Below, in pieces: positions 18,716 through 26,973 of a stretch of DNA of 64,000 nt. Where the stretch lies: assembly GCA_020630875.1 (NCBI GenBank), contig JAHDIH010000002.1:124001-188000 (forward strand). Reading direction: 5' to 3'. A program made the translations under genes and the position numbers. A model generated the notes under the pieces. The model was not told the origin of the DNA, made no database searches, and was given only the letters and a program-made list of their open reading frames with translations. Source of the DNA: Deltaproteobacteria bacterium. GTDB lineage: Bacteria; Myxococcota_A; Polyangia; Haliangiales; Haliangiaceae. Every line of letters begins with the position of its first letter. The stretch's first letter is position 1.

Positions 18716-20200
18716 CTATTGTTGGCCAAAGTGACTTGAAAGCAGGTCTTTGGCTTCAACGAACTTGCTCCGTTTCTGGAGCCAAAGGCCTGAAGTAATC
18801 CCAAGTTGGGGAACGGTAGGCGCCAGTCCAATCAGAGTGTGAAGTTCGGTTAGTTCTTCAGGCGCTAGCGTCGCGTGTGGAGAGTACTGAAACGTCAGGA
18901 CGTTTCCTTTCAGTTCAGACCAAGCATCAGAAATCTCCAAAAAGTCCTCGATAGGGAATGTCGAACCGGACGGATCGGAAGCGGGGTCCCACTTGTCCAT
19001 CGCGGCTGTAAGATTGTCGATGGCACGTATGGCGGATGTAGCAAAAGCCCTCTCCATTTCAAATAGTACTAAGTTGCGCAAGTCTCGAATTTCTTCTCGG
19101 TCTTCTTCTGACACGATAGAAAAACCGGCATAGAAAATCAGAGCCCGCCCACTTTTAAAGCTATTCCAGATTCTTTGATACGTATCTGTGGTTCCGATGG
19201 ATGCTTTTGCATGCTGGAGTGCTAACCCCCAGTGCGTCTCTGAAGTGTCAATTACTCCGTCACCATTAGAGTCGTAGCTTCTTGTACTAGGACCATCCAC
19301 ACAATTCGCGCAGTCGTTGACGATTGCCTCTAAAGAATAAAGATTGCTATCTCGCGCCGCTCCCCATAGCCCAAACGCCAAATCCCAAGAGTGCTCTAGT
19401 CCAGAATAGGGAGCGTTTCCAAGCTGACCATTTTCTTGCAAAATACCGGCTCCCTGAATGCTGTCGTCAAGCCATAAGTCGGAGATTTGATGATAGGCAA
19501 TTGCTCCTCGAAGCGTCAACGCGAGCATTAAGCGCAGATTAGTTCCATCCGTTGCCGTGGTGTAGAGCGCATCGGAGGTGTCGCCGTCGCCATTGGGGTC
19601 GTTAAGTGTTAGTCCGCTTGCGGTCACTCCACCCGTCGCTCCCTGGTTACGGACAGAGGCGTATCGCTGCGCGATTTGAGATAAAAGACTTTGAACTAGC
19701 TCATCCGCAGAACCGTCACTCGTGCCTTCGAATGCTAGTTGCCGGTGAACTTGCACGAAGCCGGCGATACCTTGCTTCAAAATGCCACCCCGTTCACTCG
19801 TGGTGACTGCCCCGATATCGTCGAAGGTTCCAGAGAATGGAGCGTACTGAATCATTCGCTGGCCATCTGCCCCGCCGTCGGAACTGCAACTGTCGGTCGG
19901 TCGACAATCCACTTCGCTTTCTGCACCGAACCAGTAGAAATCGTTGTTAATCTTTTCCAGTAGTTCTACGCCCATTGCAGTGACGGGAAGGGTTTCTGAC
20001 TGGATGTTGGCGAGGTAGCCATCCAGCTCCTCTATTAGCAAGTTTTGAAGGACGCTCTCAGCGTTTTCGACACCGTCACTACCGTCCACAAATCGACTTG
20101 CGAACGTATAGTCGTCTGGAACAAATTCTAGTGTAGAATTGGACGAGCACGCGAAAACGCAAAACAAAGCTATGAACGTGACCCCCTTCACTACAATCAT
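18716..20200 (-). CDS. DUF4856-type lipoprotein
   Basis: From ATG 20200 the product is 494 aa with a clear lipoprotein signal ending LFCVFAC (Cys18); the longer start at 20227 would add nine polar residues before the signal. The sequence has the EHSWDLAFGLWG motif, a Ca-binding-like DSNGDGVIDTSETHWG segment and helices resembling the DUF4856 family, lipoproteins of unknown role found in marine bacteria and sometimes near iron-acquisition genes. No iron gene is adjacent here. A second Asp-rich segment is DPNGDGDTSDALY. Function unknown. Confidence 0.75.
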   Translation of the reverse strand: MIVVKGVTFIALFCVFACSSNSTLEFVPDDYTFASRFVDGSDGVENAESVLQNLLIEELDGYLANIQSETLPVTAMGVELLEKINNDFYWFGAESEVDCRPTDSCSSDGGADGQRMIQYAPFSGTFDDIGAVTTSERGGILKQGIAGFVQVHRQLAFEGTSDGSADELVQSLLSQIAQRYASVRNQGATGGVTASGLTLNDPNGDGDTSDALYTTATDGTNLRLMLALTLRGAIAYHQISDLWLDDSIQGAGILQENGQLGNAPYSGLEHSWDLAFGLWGAARDSNLYSLEAIVNDCANCVDGPSTRSYDSNGDGVIDTSETHWGLALQHAKASIGTTDTYQRIWNSFKSGRALIFYAGFSIVSEEDREEIRDLRNLVLFEMERAFATSAIRAIDNLTAAMDKWDPASDPSGSTFPIEDFLEISDAWSELKGNVLTFQYSPHATLAPEELTELHTLIGLAPTVPQLGITSGLWLQKRSKFVEAKDLLSSHFGQQ

Positions 20201-20280
20201 TATCTCTTGAATTAAACTTTTCGGCAAACCTACCTTTCATTAGGTTGGATCCCTAGGTGCAGTCATGTCACACTTACGCG

Positions 20281-21087
20281 ATGCGCATTGCGGCTATCAT
20301 AGCGATACTTTGTATTTCGCAGACATCGTTCGGTTGGCCGCAGCCTGCGTTAGGAAAGTATGCAGGGAAAGGTAACCCTCAATTGCTGTTCACTTTTGAT
20401 GATGGGCCGCACAGAAAGTTCACACGGCCGATTCTCAAAATGCTGGACGAGCACAACATCCAAGGCATTTTTTTCTGGGTAGGTCATAGAATTACAGGGA
20501 CAAAACTTGCAGCAGAAAGAAAAAAGATTGCTCTAGAAGCTCTTGCTCAAGGACATATCGTCGCGAATCATACGATTACTCATGCGAATTTGTGTGGCGT
20601 ATCTCAGCGTAAAGCGATTTGGGAATTCGAGAGTAACCAAAAAAAATATCGAAAGTTACTAAAGATGGGAATGACTTTATTTCGCGCTCCGTACGGTGCG
20701 GATTGTCGCCGTTTGAGGTCCATGCTACGAAAGCGAGGCTTCACACACATGCACTGGGATATAGATCCGCAAGAATGGAAGCACCACAATTTAAAACGAA
20801 CGACAAACTACCTTCGTAAGAAAATCCGAAAATTGGACAAAAGGGCAGTCATTCTCGTACACGACACCAAAGACGTATCAGTTAAAGCACTGAGAGATTT
20901 GTTTGCTTGGCTTCCTAAAGAGAACGCACGAAGAAGAAAAGTGGGCTTACCAGAGGTCACGGTTTTGCAACCGTCTGAGTGGTTGTGGGAAACATCAGAT
21001 CTTCCGATTTCAAAAGCGCTTGTGGGGTTTATGGAACAGTTTTCTGAGGATCTGTTAGAGATTAAACGCAACATTGATTTGCAATAA
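20281..21087 (+). CDS. secreted polysaccharide deacetylase (NodB homology)
   Basis: This carbohydrate esterase family 4-type protein would remove N-acetyl groups from chitin, peptidoglycan or a related polymer in the envelope, using a metal ion. Motifs in order are TFDDGPH (base Asp plus metal Asp), NHTITH (metal His pair), [21 protein letters not shown] and ILVHDTK. ATG 20281 gives a typical Sec signal ([18 protein letters not shown]); the open frame extends 8 codons further upstream. Length 268 aa. It stands before astA by 37 bases but is probably a separate unit. The substrate cannot be told from sequence. Confidence 0.92.
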   Translation: MRIAAIIAILCISQTSFGWPQPALGKYAGKGNPQLLFTFDDGPHRKFTRPILKMLDEHNIQGIFFWVGHRITGTKLAAERKKIALEALAQGHIVANHTITHANLCGVSQRKAIWEFESNQKKYRKLLKMGMTLFRAPYGADCRRLRSMLRKRGFTHMHWDIDPQEWKHHNLKRTTNYLRKKIRKLDKRAVILVHDTKDVSVKALRDLFAWLPKENARRRKVGLPEVTVLQPSEWLWETSDLPISKALVGFMEQFSEDLLEIKRNIDLQ

Positions 21088-21124
21088 GCAAGTTTGCTGA
21101 GCCGATCTCGACTATACTTTCCTC

Positions 21125-22126
21125 ATGTTCGTTGTTCGTCAGGCTAAACGAGAAGATGAAACGCAAGTTTTACATCTTGCTCAACATTTGAACAGTCTGA
21201 ATCTACCTGCAGATGAATCCGCAATCCGCGAAATTATCGGACATTCGTTAAGGTCATTTTCGGCCGAACTTCCTAGGGAAGCGCGGGAATACGTTTTGGT
21301 ACTTGAAGATCTAACCACAAAAGAAATTGTGGGCACCAGCATGATTCATGGACAACACGGCACCAGAAAAAGTCCGCATATCTTCCTTGAGGTCTCAGAA
21401 CAGGAGACCTACTCAGAGTCGATTGACAGACATTTTGTGCATCAAACACTTCGTCTGGGTTACAACTTTAACGGTCCTACTGAAATCGGAGGGCTGATTC
21501 TTCTGCCTAAGTATCGAGGCCACATTTCAAAGCTAGGGAAAAGTCTCTCGTTTTCTCGCTTTTTGTACATGGCACTGCATCGCGAAGATTTTAGAGATGA
21601 AGTGTTGAGTGAACTGCTACCGCCGCTCCGTGAAGATGGTACTTCGATTTTATGGGAGCACTTTGGAAAGCGCTTTACAGCAATGACGTATACGGAGGCC
21701 GACAAGCTTTCCCGAACCAACAAGGAGTTCATAAGAGCTTTGTTTCCTCATGCAGAAATTTACTCTTCACTGTTTCCTGAGTCGGTTCGAGATGTCATCG
21801 GCAAAGTAGGATCCGCTTCAAAAGGAGCGGAGCGTATGTTGTCTTCACTAGGTTTTAAGTACGCCCAGCACATTGATCCTTTTGATGGCGGTCCGCATTA
21901 CATCGCTCGTGCAGATCAGGTCCTTTCCCATTGCATCTTAATGAAATGCACCTCTAAGTCACCTGGTAGCAAATGGGCCATGGCAGCGGCAGAGAAGGCA
22001 GACTTTCGTGCCGTCCCAGCGCTTCTGAGTGAAGAAGAAGGTTCGGTTTATCTTGATACGGTCCAACAAGATGCCCTTGGGGTAGAGGAAGGAGAAGAGG
22101 TATGTGTTTTTGTTCAGCCTTCTTAG
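21125..22126 (+). CDS. astA: arginine N-succinyltransferase-like protein
   Basis: A 333-aa GNAT-fold protein matching AstA, which transfers succinyl from succinyl-CoA to arginine as the first step of arginine catabolism. Recognisable segments include VVRQAKREDETQVLHLA, EIGGLILLPKYRGH, SELLPPLREDGTSILWEHFG, LFP and the HIDPFDGGPHYIARAD region. No astB, astC, astD or astE is in the window, so it may not serve the full AST pathway here. The next small gene overlaps its 3' end by 25 bases, and an NtrC-like regulator follows; ast operons are classic NtrC targets in enterobacteria, which may or may not be relevant. Confidence 0.88.
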   Translation: MFVVRQAKREDETQVLHLAQHLNSLNLPADESAIREIIGHSLRSFSAELPREAREYVLVLEDLTTKEIVGTSMIHGQHGTRKSPHIFLEVSEQETYSESIDRHFVHQTLRLGYNFNGPTEIGGLILLPKYRGHISKLGKSLSFSRFLYMALHREDFRDEVLSELLPPLREDGTSILWEHFGKRFTAMTYTEADKLSRTNKEFIRALFPHAEIYSSLFPESVRDVIGKVGSASKGAERMLSSLGFKYAQHIDPFDGGPHYIARADQVLSHCILMKCTSKSPGSKWAMAAAEKADFRAVPALLSEEEGSVYLDTVQQDALGVEEGEEVCVFVQPS

Positions 22127-22320
22127 GTTTGATGTTACTCGCTGATGGCGTCTCGGTGACGTTGGACGATTCTCCTTTGAGTTTGCCGGATTCTGGGGGA
22201 GTGATCACAACGAACGAGCCAAGTGAGCCGAATCGACTGCCGTGGTACGCCTTGAGCGGATTAGGACTGGGGTTATTAGTGCTTTGGGCGTATAAATCGG
22301 GTAAGCGCGATGAAGAATAA
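22102..22320 (+). CDS. small bitopic membrane protein between astA and the regulator gene
   Basis: A 72-aa product with an N-terminal hydrophobic signal-like stretch (LGLMLLADGVSV), a Pro/Ser-rich acidic middle, a C-terminal membrane segment (WYALSGLGLGLLVLWAY) and a basic-acidic tail KSGKRDEE. GGAGAAGAGG precedes the ATG closely. It overlaps astA by 25 bases and the next gene by 11, so it looks like a coupled operon member. No family recognised. Confidence 0.6.
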   Translation: MCFCSAFLGLMLLADGVSVTLDDSPLSLPDSGGVITTNEPSEPNRLPWYALSGLGLGLLVLWAYKSGKRDEE

Positions 22321-23695
22321 AATACTAATTGTTGACGATGAAAACAACATACGACGAACGCTCAGGCTAGTACTGGAAAGTGAAGGGTATGAAGTTCGCG
22401 ACGCCAGCAATCTAGGAGCGGCACGGGCGATTCTAAAAGAAGACTTAGGATGGGATGCGGTGCTCTTAGACGTGAAGCTAACCGATGGCTCTGGAATAGA
22501 TCTTTTGCAGGAAATCAAGTCGAACCCGAGCTCACGAAACATTCAAGTTGTCATGATTTCGGGGCACGCATCAATTTCCGATGCGGTGCGAGCGACGCAG
22601 TTGACGGCTTTTGACTTTCTTGAAAAACCACTTGGCCGAGACAAAGTTCTTATCACGGTCCGTAATGCTTCCGATCGATCGCAAACCATCAGAGAAATTA
22701 GTCGACTCAGGAGCGAAGTTGGGAATCGTTCCGTAATGCTTGGCACGTCCGTACTCATGGAAACGTTGAGGAAACAGATTTCGAAAGTTGCGCCAACGAA
22801 TAGTCGTGTTCTTATTACGGGGGAGAGTGGCACCGGAAAAGAATTAGTAGCAAAAGCGATTCATCATAATAGTTCGAACTCGAGCGGAACGTTTGTCAAA
22901 GTGAATTGTGCTGCCATCTCACCTCAGTTGATTGAAAGTGAATTGTTTGGTCATGAAAAAGGAGCGTTTACTGGTGCAAGCTCAAAAAAGCGAGGCCTGT
23001 TTGAGCTCGCCAGTGATGGTACGATATTCTTAGATGAGATCGGGGACATGACTCTTGAGGCACAGGCTAAAGTGCTCCGAGTCCTCCAGACAGGGGAGTT
23101 CGTTCGAGTCGGTGGTGAAACAACAACGCTGAAGACAAACGCTCGTGTGCTTGCCGCAACCAACAAGCCGCTGGAGGAAATGATCAGCAATGGAACGTTT
23201 AGAGAGGACCTTTATTTTAGGTTGAATGTTTTTCCTATAGTGACTCCCAAGCTGTCTGATCGAAGAGAAGACATTCCATTATTGACTGAGGCTTTTGTTC
23301 AAGAGTGTTGCGTAGAGCATGGACTTGGCGAAAAGCAGATTCCACAAAACGTACTAGATCTGCTGACTGGATACGATTGGCCCGGAAATATCAGGGAACT
23401 GAGAAACATTGTGGAGCGTATGGTGATCTTGAGTGAGGCCGACTTGGTCGAAGCGGATCTCCCGGCAGAAATCACGAAACAATCAAAGACTAGTGCGGCA
23501 AGAGATGACCTTGATTTTAGTAAGTGGAAGTCGCTGTCACTGAGAGAGTTTCGTGAATCTATGGAAAAGCAGTTTGTGCTGCATCATCTGTTAGAAAACG
23601 ATTGGAACATCTCCCGCACTGCGAAATTACTTGGCGTAGAACGAACAAACTTGCATAAGAAGATTAAGTCTCTTGGGATTGTTCGTCAGTCTTAG
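22310..23695 (+). CDS. NtrC-family sigma54-dependent response regulator
   Basis: A 461-aa two-component regulator. The receiver domain (residues 1-120) has the acidic pair DDE and phospho-acceptor Asp54 (LLDVKLTDGSG). The AAA+ domain has Walker A GESGTGKE, the sigma54-contacting GAFTGA loop and DEIGDM as Walker B. A Fis-type helix-turn-helix (NISRTAKLLGVERTNLHKKI) ends the protein. It should activate sigma54 promoters after phosphorylation, but no histidine kinase gene is adjacent, so it is an orphan in this window. It overlaps both neighbours (11 and 23 bases) within a tight operon. Confidence 0.95.
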   Translation: MKNKILIVDDENNIRRTLRLVLESEGYEVRDASNLGAARAILKEDLGWDAVLLDVKLTDGSGIDLLQEIKSNPSSRNIQVVMISGHASISDAVRATQLTAFDFLEKPLGRDKVLITVRNASDRSQTIREISRLRSEVGNRSVMLGTSVLMETLRKQISKVAPTNSRVLITGESGTGKELVAKAIHHNSSNSSGTFVKVNCAAISPQLIESELFGHEKGAFTGASSKKRGLFELASDGTIFLDEIGDMTLEAQAKVLRVLQTGEFVRVGGETTTLKTNARVLAATNKPLEEMISNGTFREDLYFRLNVFPIVTPKLSDRREDIPLLTEAFVQECCVEHGLGEKQIPQNVLDLLTGYDWPGNIRELRNIVERMVILSEADLVEADLPAEITKQSKTSAARDDLDFSKWKSLSLREFRESMEKQFVLHHLLENDWNISRTAKLLGVERTNLHKKIKSLGIVRQS

Positions 23696-24713
23696 TTTAC
23701 TTCTATTCTCGAGCCCCATTAGCAAAATGGTGGAGGAAGGAAGCGTATCTTCGTTCGTTGAAGACGAACGTTATGAAGATGCCATTTCCGCATTGTCCTC
23801 GTCGATTACCAAGGATCCTCCAAATACGGATGGGCTATTGTGGAAGAAAGGGGTTCTTCTGGAAGAACAGTTGAGGCAGCCTTCTCGTGCCGTCTCCGCC
23901 TACCAAGAGTTGGTCGCTCGGTTTCCCCAAAGCGTTTTTGCTTCACCGGCGCGGATCCGCATTAGACGCTTGCTGACGGAAATTGTGAAAGACAAGGACA
24001 TTGAATCGGAGCTCTTAGTGTTAGAGCAGTCTAGAAGCGCTGACGTGGTTCGTTTTGCTCGCAAGTATGAACATCACGTGGACTCTTTGGGAATTACGTC
24101 TCGCTGCTTTTCTTTACTTAAAGGTAGAAGCGCGTTTGCGAAAGCAGAAGATCTCGTAGTGCACTATTGGACCATAGACTCAGAACAGGCACATGAATGG
24201 ATCACCGACCTTGTACTGACGTACGAGCTTGAAGAGGATCTCGAGGGTTTACGACGGCTGTCCAATAAAGTTCAAAAGCTAAATGCTCCGCTGTTACATA
24301 AAGAAGTCCTTGCTGCTGCGACTCGTAAGGGAGCTCGCGCCAGGTTGGTGAATTGCTCGTGGGTCGTGCTCATTTTGGGCGTCATTTTGTTATTTTTGGC
24401 GCGATGGAAATTTCCGCGAGCAGTTGTAGGGTCGACTATAATTTATGCGATGCTGCCTCTTTGCGTCTTTTTGAGTTTGCTGGCGTGGACGTCGAATCAT
24501 TCTATCGCTGGTGGCACCATGCTGATTTGCGGAATGGCGGTGGTCACGACCTTTTTATGCAGTCGTATCGCTCCGCCTGGAAGGTTTGCTCTTGTGGGGT
24601 TAGTGTTGGTCGTTATCGGAGTAGGGCTTTCTTCGACGATAATTGCAGCTCAAACATTTGGCATCCTGGATCTGGTCGTGCAAACTGTACTCTATGGCCC
24701 CGAAGTCTCCTAA
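23673..24713 (+). CDS. helical-repeat protein with C-terminal membrane domain
   Basis: A 346-aa protein that probably starts at TTG 23673, inside the ntrC-like 3' end, with a hydrophobic N-terminus (LFVSLSLLLFSS). Residues 20-220 are alpha-helical with TPR-like features (EDAISALSSSITKDP, AVSAYQELVARFPQS), and residues 225-340 hold about four membrane segments. The repeats resemble tetratricopeptide modules for protein binding, probably on the periplasmic side. The 3' end overlaps the start of a 59-aa ORF by 20 bases. Function unknown; context suggests a role with the radical SAM gene or regulator. Confidence 0.7.
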   Translation: MGLFVSLSLLLFSSPISKMVEEGSVSSFVEDERYEDAISALSSSITKDPPNTDGLLWKKGVLLEEQLRQPSRAVSAYQELVARFPQSVFASPARIRIRRLLTEIVKDKDIESELLVLEQSRSADVVRFARKYEHHVDSLGITSRCFSLLKGRSAFAKAEDLVVHYWTIDSEQAHEWITDLVLTYELEEDLEGLRRLSNKVQKLNAPLLHKEVLAAATRKGARARLVNCSWVVLILGVILLFLARWKFPRAVVGSTIIYAMLPLCVFLSLLAWTSNHSIAGGTMLICGMAVVTTFLCSRIAPPGRFALVGLVLVVIGVGLSSTIIAAQTFGILDLVVQTVLYGPEVS

Positions 24714-24873
24714 AGGTCGAGTTCTAGCAGTAAAGATGGGAATCAATCCCAACTCGTCTAGCCTCGGTGCAGACTTGTCATTTTTCATATTCGGCGCAAC
24801 GGCTCTGGCCGTTTTGTTTCCCTCTATGTCCTTACTTATCGGAAAACGGCGGCGTGAAAAAAGCAAAGAGTAA
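24694..24873 (+). CDS. 59-aa hydrophobic peptide nested before a radical SAM gene
   Basis: From ATG 24694 the peptide is 59 aa: a basic leader (MAPKSPKGRVLAVK), an unusual polar block MGINPNSSSLGADL, a membrane-like stretch (SFFIFGATALAVLFPSMSLL) and a basic tail. An upstream ATG at 24643 in frame is possible. Its 5' end overlaps the preceding gene by 20 bases and its 3' end overlaps the radical SAM gene by 20 bases; no Shine-Dalgarno is obvious, so expression would rely on coupling. It could be a modified-peptide precursor or a small partner of the radical SAM enzyme, or simply a small membrane protein. I do not recognise it. Confidence 0.5.
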   Translation: MAPKSPKGRVLAVKMGINPNSSSLGADLSFFIFGATALAVLFPSMSLLIGKRRREKSKE

Positions 24874-26083
24874 GGCGTTTACAAGTAGAGTTGAATATTT
24901 TGGCGCAATAGTCCAAACGTTCCGTCCTCGCGCACTAACGTTTGTAGATCAAACTCGTGCCAAGTACCTCGGACTCCACTCTGAATCGTGGGATGCCGAT
25001 GACGATGGCATGGTAGGCCGCAAAGTTTTGTCAGCCCCATTGGAAGTTCACCTTCAGCTGACCAACAAGTGCTCTGTGGGATGCAGTACTTGCTACACGA
25101 ATGCTACGCCTAAAGGTCTAAAAAGCGAGTTTGGAATCCAGGAGTGGAAGTCCGTCATTGACGAATTGGCCGCCATGCGAGTTTTTCATGTTGCGCTAGG
25201 TGGTGGAGAGAGCGCGGAGTTGGACTTTCTCCCAGAGCTCGCTGAATATGCACTTAGTCGTGGCGTGATACCTAACCTAACGACAAGTGGTCTCTACGGT
25301 ATCAACGTAGTGATGGAAGCACTTCCATTTCTTGGGCAAGTTAACGTTTCGCTTGATGGTCTAGCGAATCGATATGGTGGAACGCGGCGTCGTGAAGCGT
25401 TCGCGCGCGTAGATTATGCAATATCTCAGATACGTAGTCAAAAAAAGGAAACTGGTATTAATGTCGTGGTTCACAGAGAGAATTACGGCCATCTTAGGTC
25501 CATCTTTCGCTACGCCAAGCGAAAGAGGCTTAATGAGGTTGAGTTGCTGAGACTAAAGCCAACCGGTAGAGCTATCAAACCGTATCGAAAACTGCGTTGC
25601 ACTGATGAGCAACACAAAAAGTTTTTTTCTCATGTTCGTAAGATTGCGTTGCTTTCCAATATGCGAGTGCGCGTTGATTGTTCGTACATTCCGATGCTCG
25701 CTGCAACCGGAGCGAGTGTTCGAACGTTAGAGAAGTTTGCGATCTACGGTTGCACCGCAGGTGATTGGCTGGCGGCGGTAAAGGCCGACGGCAAAATCTC
25801 TGGATGCAGCTTTGCCGAGCCCGAGGTCGAGTCAGATGCGCGAAATACGCGTGAGTTATGGAGAGATGAGTCGTCTTTTGGTCATTTTCGCCGTTGGAGG
25901 CAAATAGAAGAGCCTTGCCGGTCATGCGACTATTTGTCTTTGTGTCGTGGTGGGTGCAGTGCTGTTTCTCGTTCTGTAGTGGGAAGCAGTCATTCTCCTG
26001 ATCCTGAGTGCCCGATTGTATTGGCTAGCGCGGGTTCTCGGTCTAAAATAAAAAAGCAATTGCCAGTGGTAGGAACAATATGA
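24854..26083 (+). CDS. radical SAM enzyme with SPASM-like C-terminus
   Basis: From GTG 24854 (preceded by GGCGGC) the product is 409 aa. The CxxxCxxC cluster (Cys73, Cys77, Cys80; NKCSVGCSTCYTN) binds the [4Fe-4S] that cleaves SAM; GGGES follows as the SAM-binding glycine motif. The C-terminal third has extra cysteines (YGCTAGDW, GCSFAE, EEPCRSCDYLSLCRGGC, DPECP) arranged as in SPASM/twitch domains of PqqE and peptide-maturing enzymes. It likely modifies a peptide or protein; the nested 59-aa ORF is the nearest candidate. Its stop overlaps the ppsR start (ATGA). The open frame extends upstream to 24767, but that part reads through the other ORF. Confidence 0.9.
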   Translation: MKKAKSKAFTSRVEYFGAIVQTFRPRALTFVDQTRAKYLGLHSESWDADDDGMVGRKVLSAPLEVHLQLTNKCSVGCSTCYTNATPKGLKSEFGIQEWKSVIDELAAMRVFHVALGGGESAELDFLPELAEYALSRGVIPNLTTSGLYGINVVMEALPFLGQVNVSLDGLANRYGGTRRREAFARVDYAISQIRSQKKETGINVVVHRENYGHLRSIFRYAKRKRLNEVELLRLKPTGRAIKPYRKLRCTDEQHKKFFSHVRKIALLSNMRVRVDCSYIPMLAATGASVRTLEKFAIYGCTAGDWLAAVKADGKISGCSFAEPEVESDARNTRELWRDESSFGHFRRWRQIEEPCRSCDYLSLCRGGCSAVSRSVVGSSHSPDPECPIVLASAGSRSKIKKQLPVVGTI

Positions 26084-26886
26084 AATCTGTATTTGTAATT
26101 AGTGATGCTACGGGGGAAACCGCTGAACGAATGGTGCAAGCAGCGGCTCGTCAGTTTGAAACTTCGCTAGCGATTCAAACTTTTTCTAACGTTCGATTAT
26201 CCGCTGAAATCGAGGAAATAGTGGGAAGTGCGGCAGAAGAAAAAGCGTTGGTGGTGTTCACCGTGGTCAACGAGGACGCGCGCGATCTGTTGCTTAAACA
26301 TTTAGCGGAAAGAGATATCGAGTCGATTGATCTGATGGGGGCCCTAATGGGAAAGCTTTCGAGTAGCCTCGATGCGGAGCCTTCTGGTGTACCTGGCCTA
26401 TTACATACAATCGGGGAGGACTACTTTCGAAGAATGGAAGCAGTAGAGTTTGCGGTAAAGAACGACGACGGTGCAGAACCGCGCAACCTTCCCAAGGCAG
26501 ACTTAGTTCTTGTAGGTATCTCGCGCACATCAAAAACACCGCTTTCTACCTACCTCGCGCAAAGGGGCTTAAAAGTTGCAAACGTACCGTTGGTACTTGG
26601 GATTGATCCACCTGAAGAATTAGCTCAGGTGCCAGATCATAAGGTTTACGGATTAACGATCCGTACCGAAGCTTTAGCTCAGATCCGGCAGGCGCGGCTC
26701 AAGCACCTTGGAATGCCAAGAGACTCATCTTACGGAAGCTTTGGGCATATCGACGATGAAATAGCGTATGCACGTAATATCTTTAGGGAGAACCCTGAGT
26801 GGCCGGTGATCGACGTTACGAACAAGGCGATAGAAGAGACCGCTGCAGATATCCTAAGACTACGTAAACGGCGTAATGCAAAGTAA
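26080..26886 (+). CDS. ppsR: pyruvate, water dikinase regulatory protein (PSRP/DUF299)
   Basis: Members of this family are bifunctional ADP-dependent kinases and phosphate-dependent pyrophosphorylases that switch PEP synthase (or plant PPDK) off and on by Thr phosphorylation. The 268-aa sequence begins VFVISDATGETAERM and has the P-loop-like GISRTSKTPLSTYLAQRG, the LGIDPPEEL segment, and the C-terminal WPVIDVTNKAIEETAADI, all diagnostic. PpsR rather than PPDK-regulator is a guess because no ppsA or ppdK gene is in view. It overlaps the radical SAM gene by four bases as the last gene of the operon. Confidence 0.94.
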   Translation: MKSVFVISDATGETAERMVQAAARQFETSLAIQTFSNVRLSAEIEEIVGSAAEEKALVVFTVVNEDARDLLLKHLAERDIESIDLMGALMGKLSSSLDAEPSGVPGLLHTIGEDYFRRMEAVEFAVKNDDGAEPRNLPKADLVLVGISRTSKTPLSTYLAQRGLKVANVPLVLGIDPPEELAQVPDHKVYGLTIRTEALAQIRQARLKHLGMPRDSSYGSFGHIDDEIAYARNIFRENPEWPVIDVTNKAIEETAADILRLRKRRNAK

Positions 26887-26973
26887 TACCGGAAAGAGTA
26901 GGCGAATTCTTACATTGCGAACGTGATTCAGTTCATTTTATCCTAGATCTAGCTGTAACAGGCAGGGGGAAAA

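Noticed and set aside
18412-18798. 128-codon frame opposite the Cys-rich lipoprotein gene
   Set aside because: The opposite strand has a lipobox signal and patterned cysteines, making it the more credible gene.
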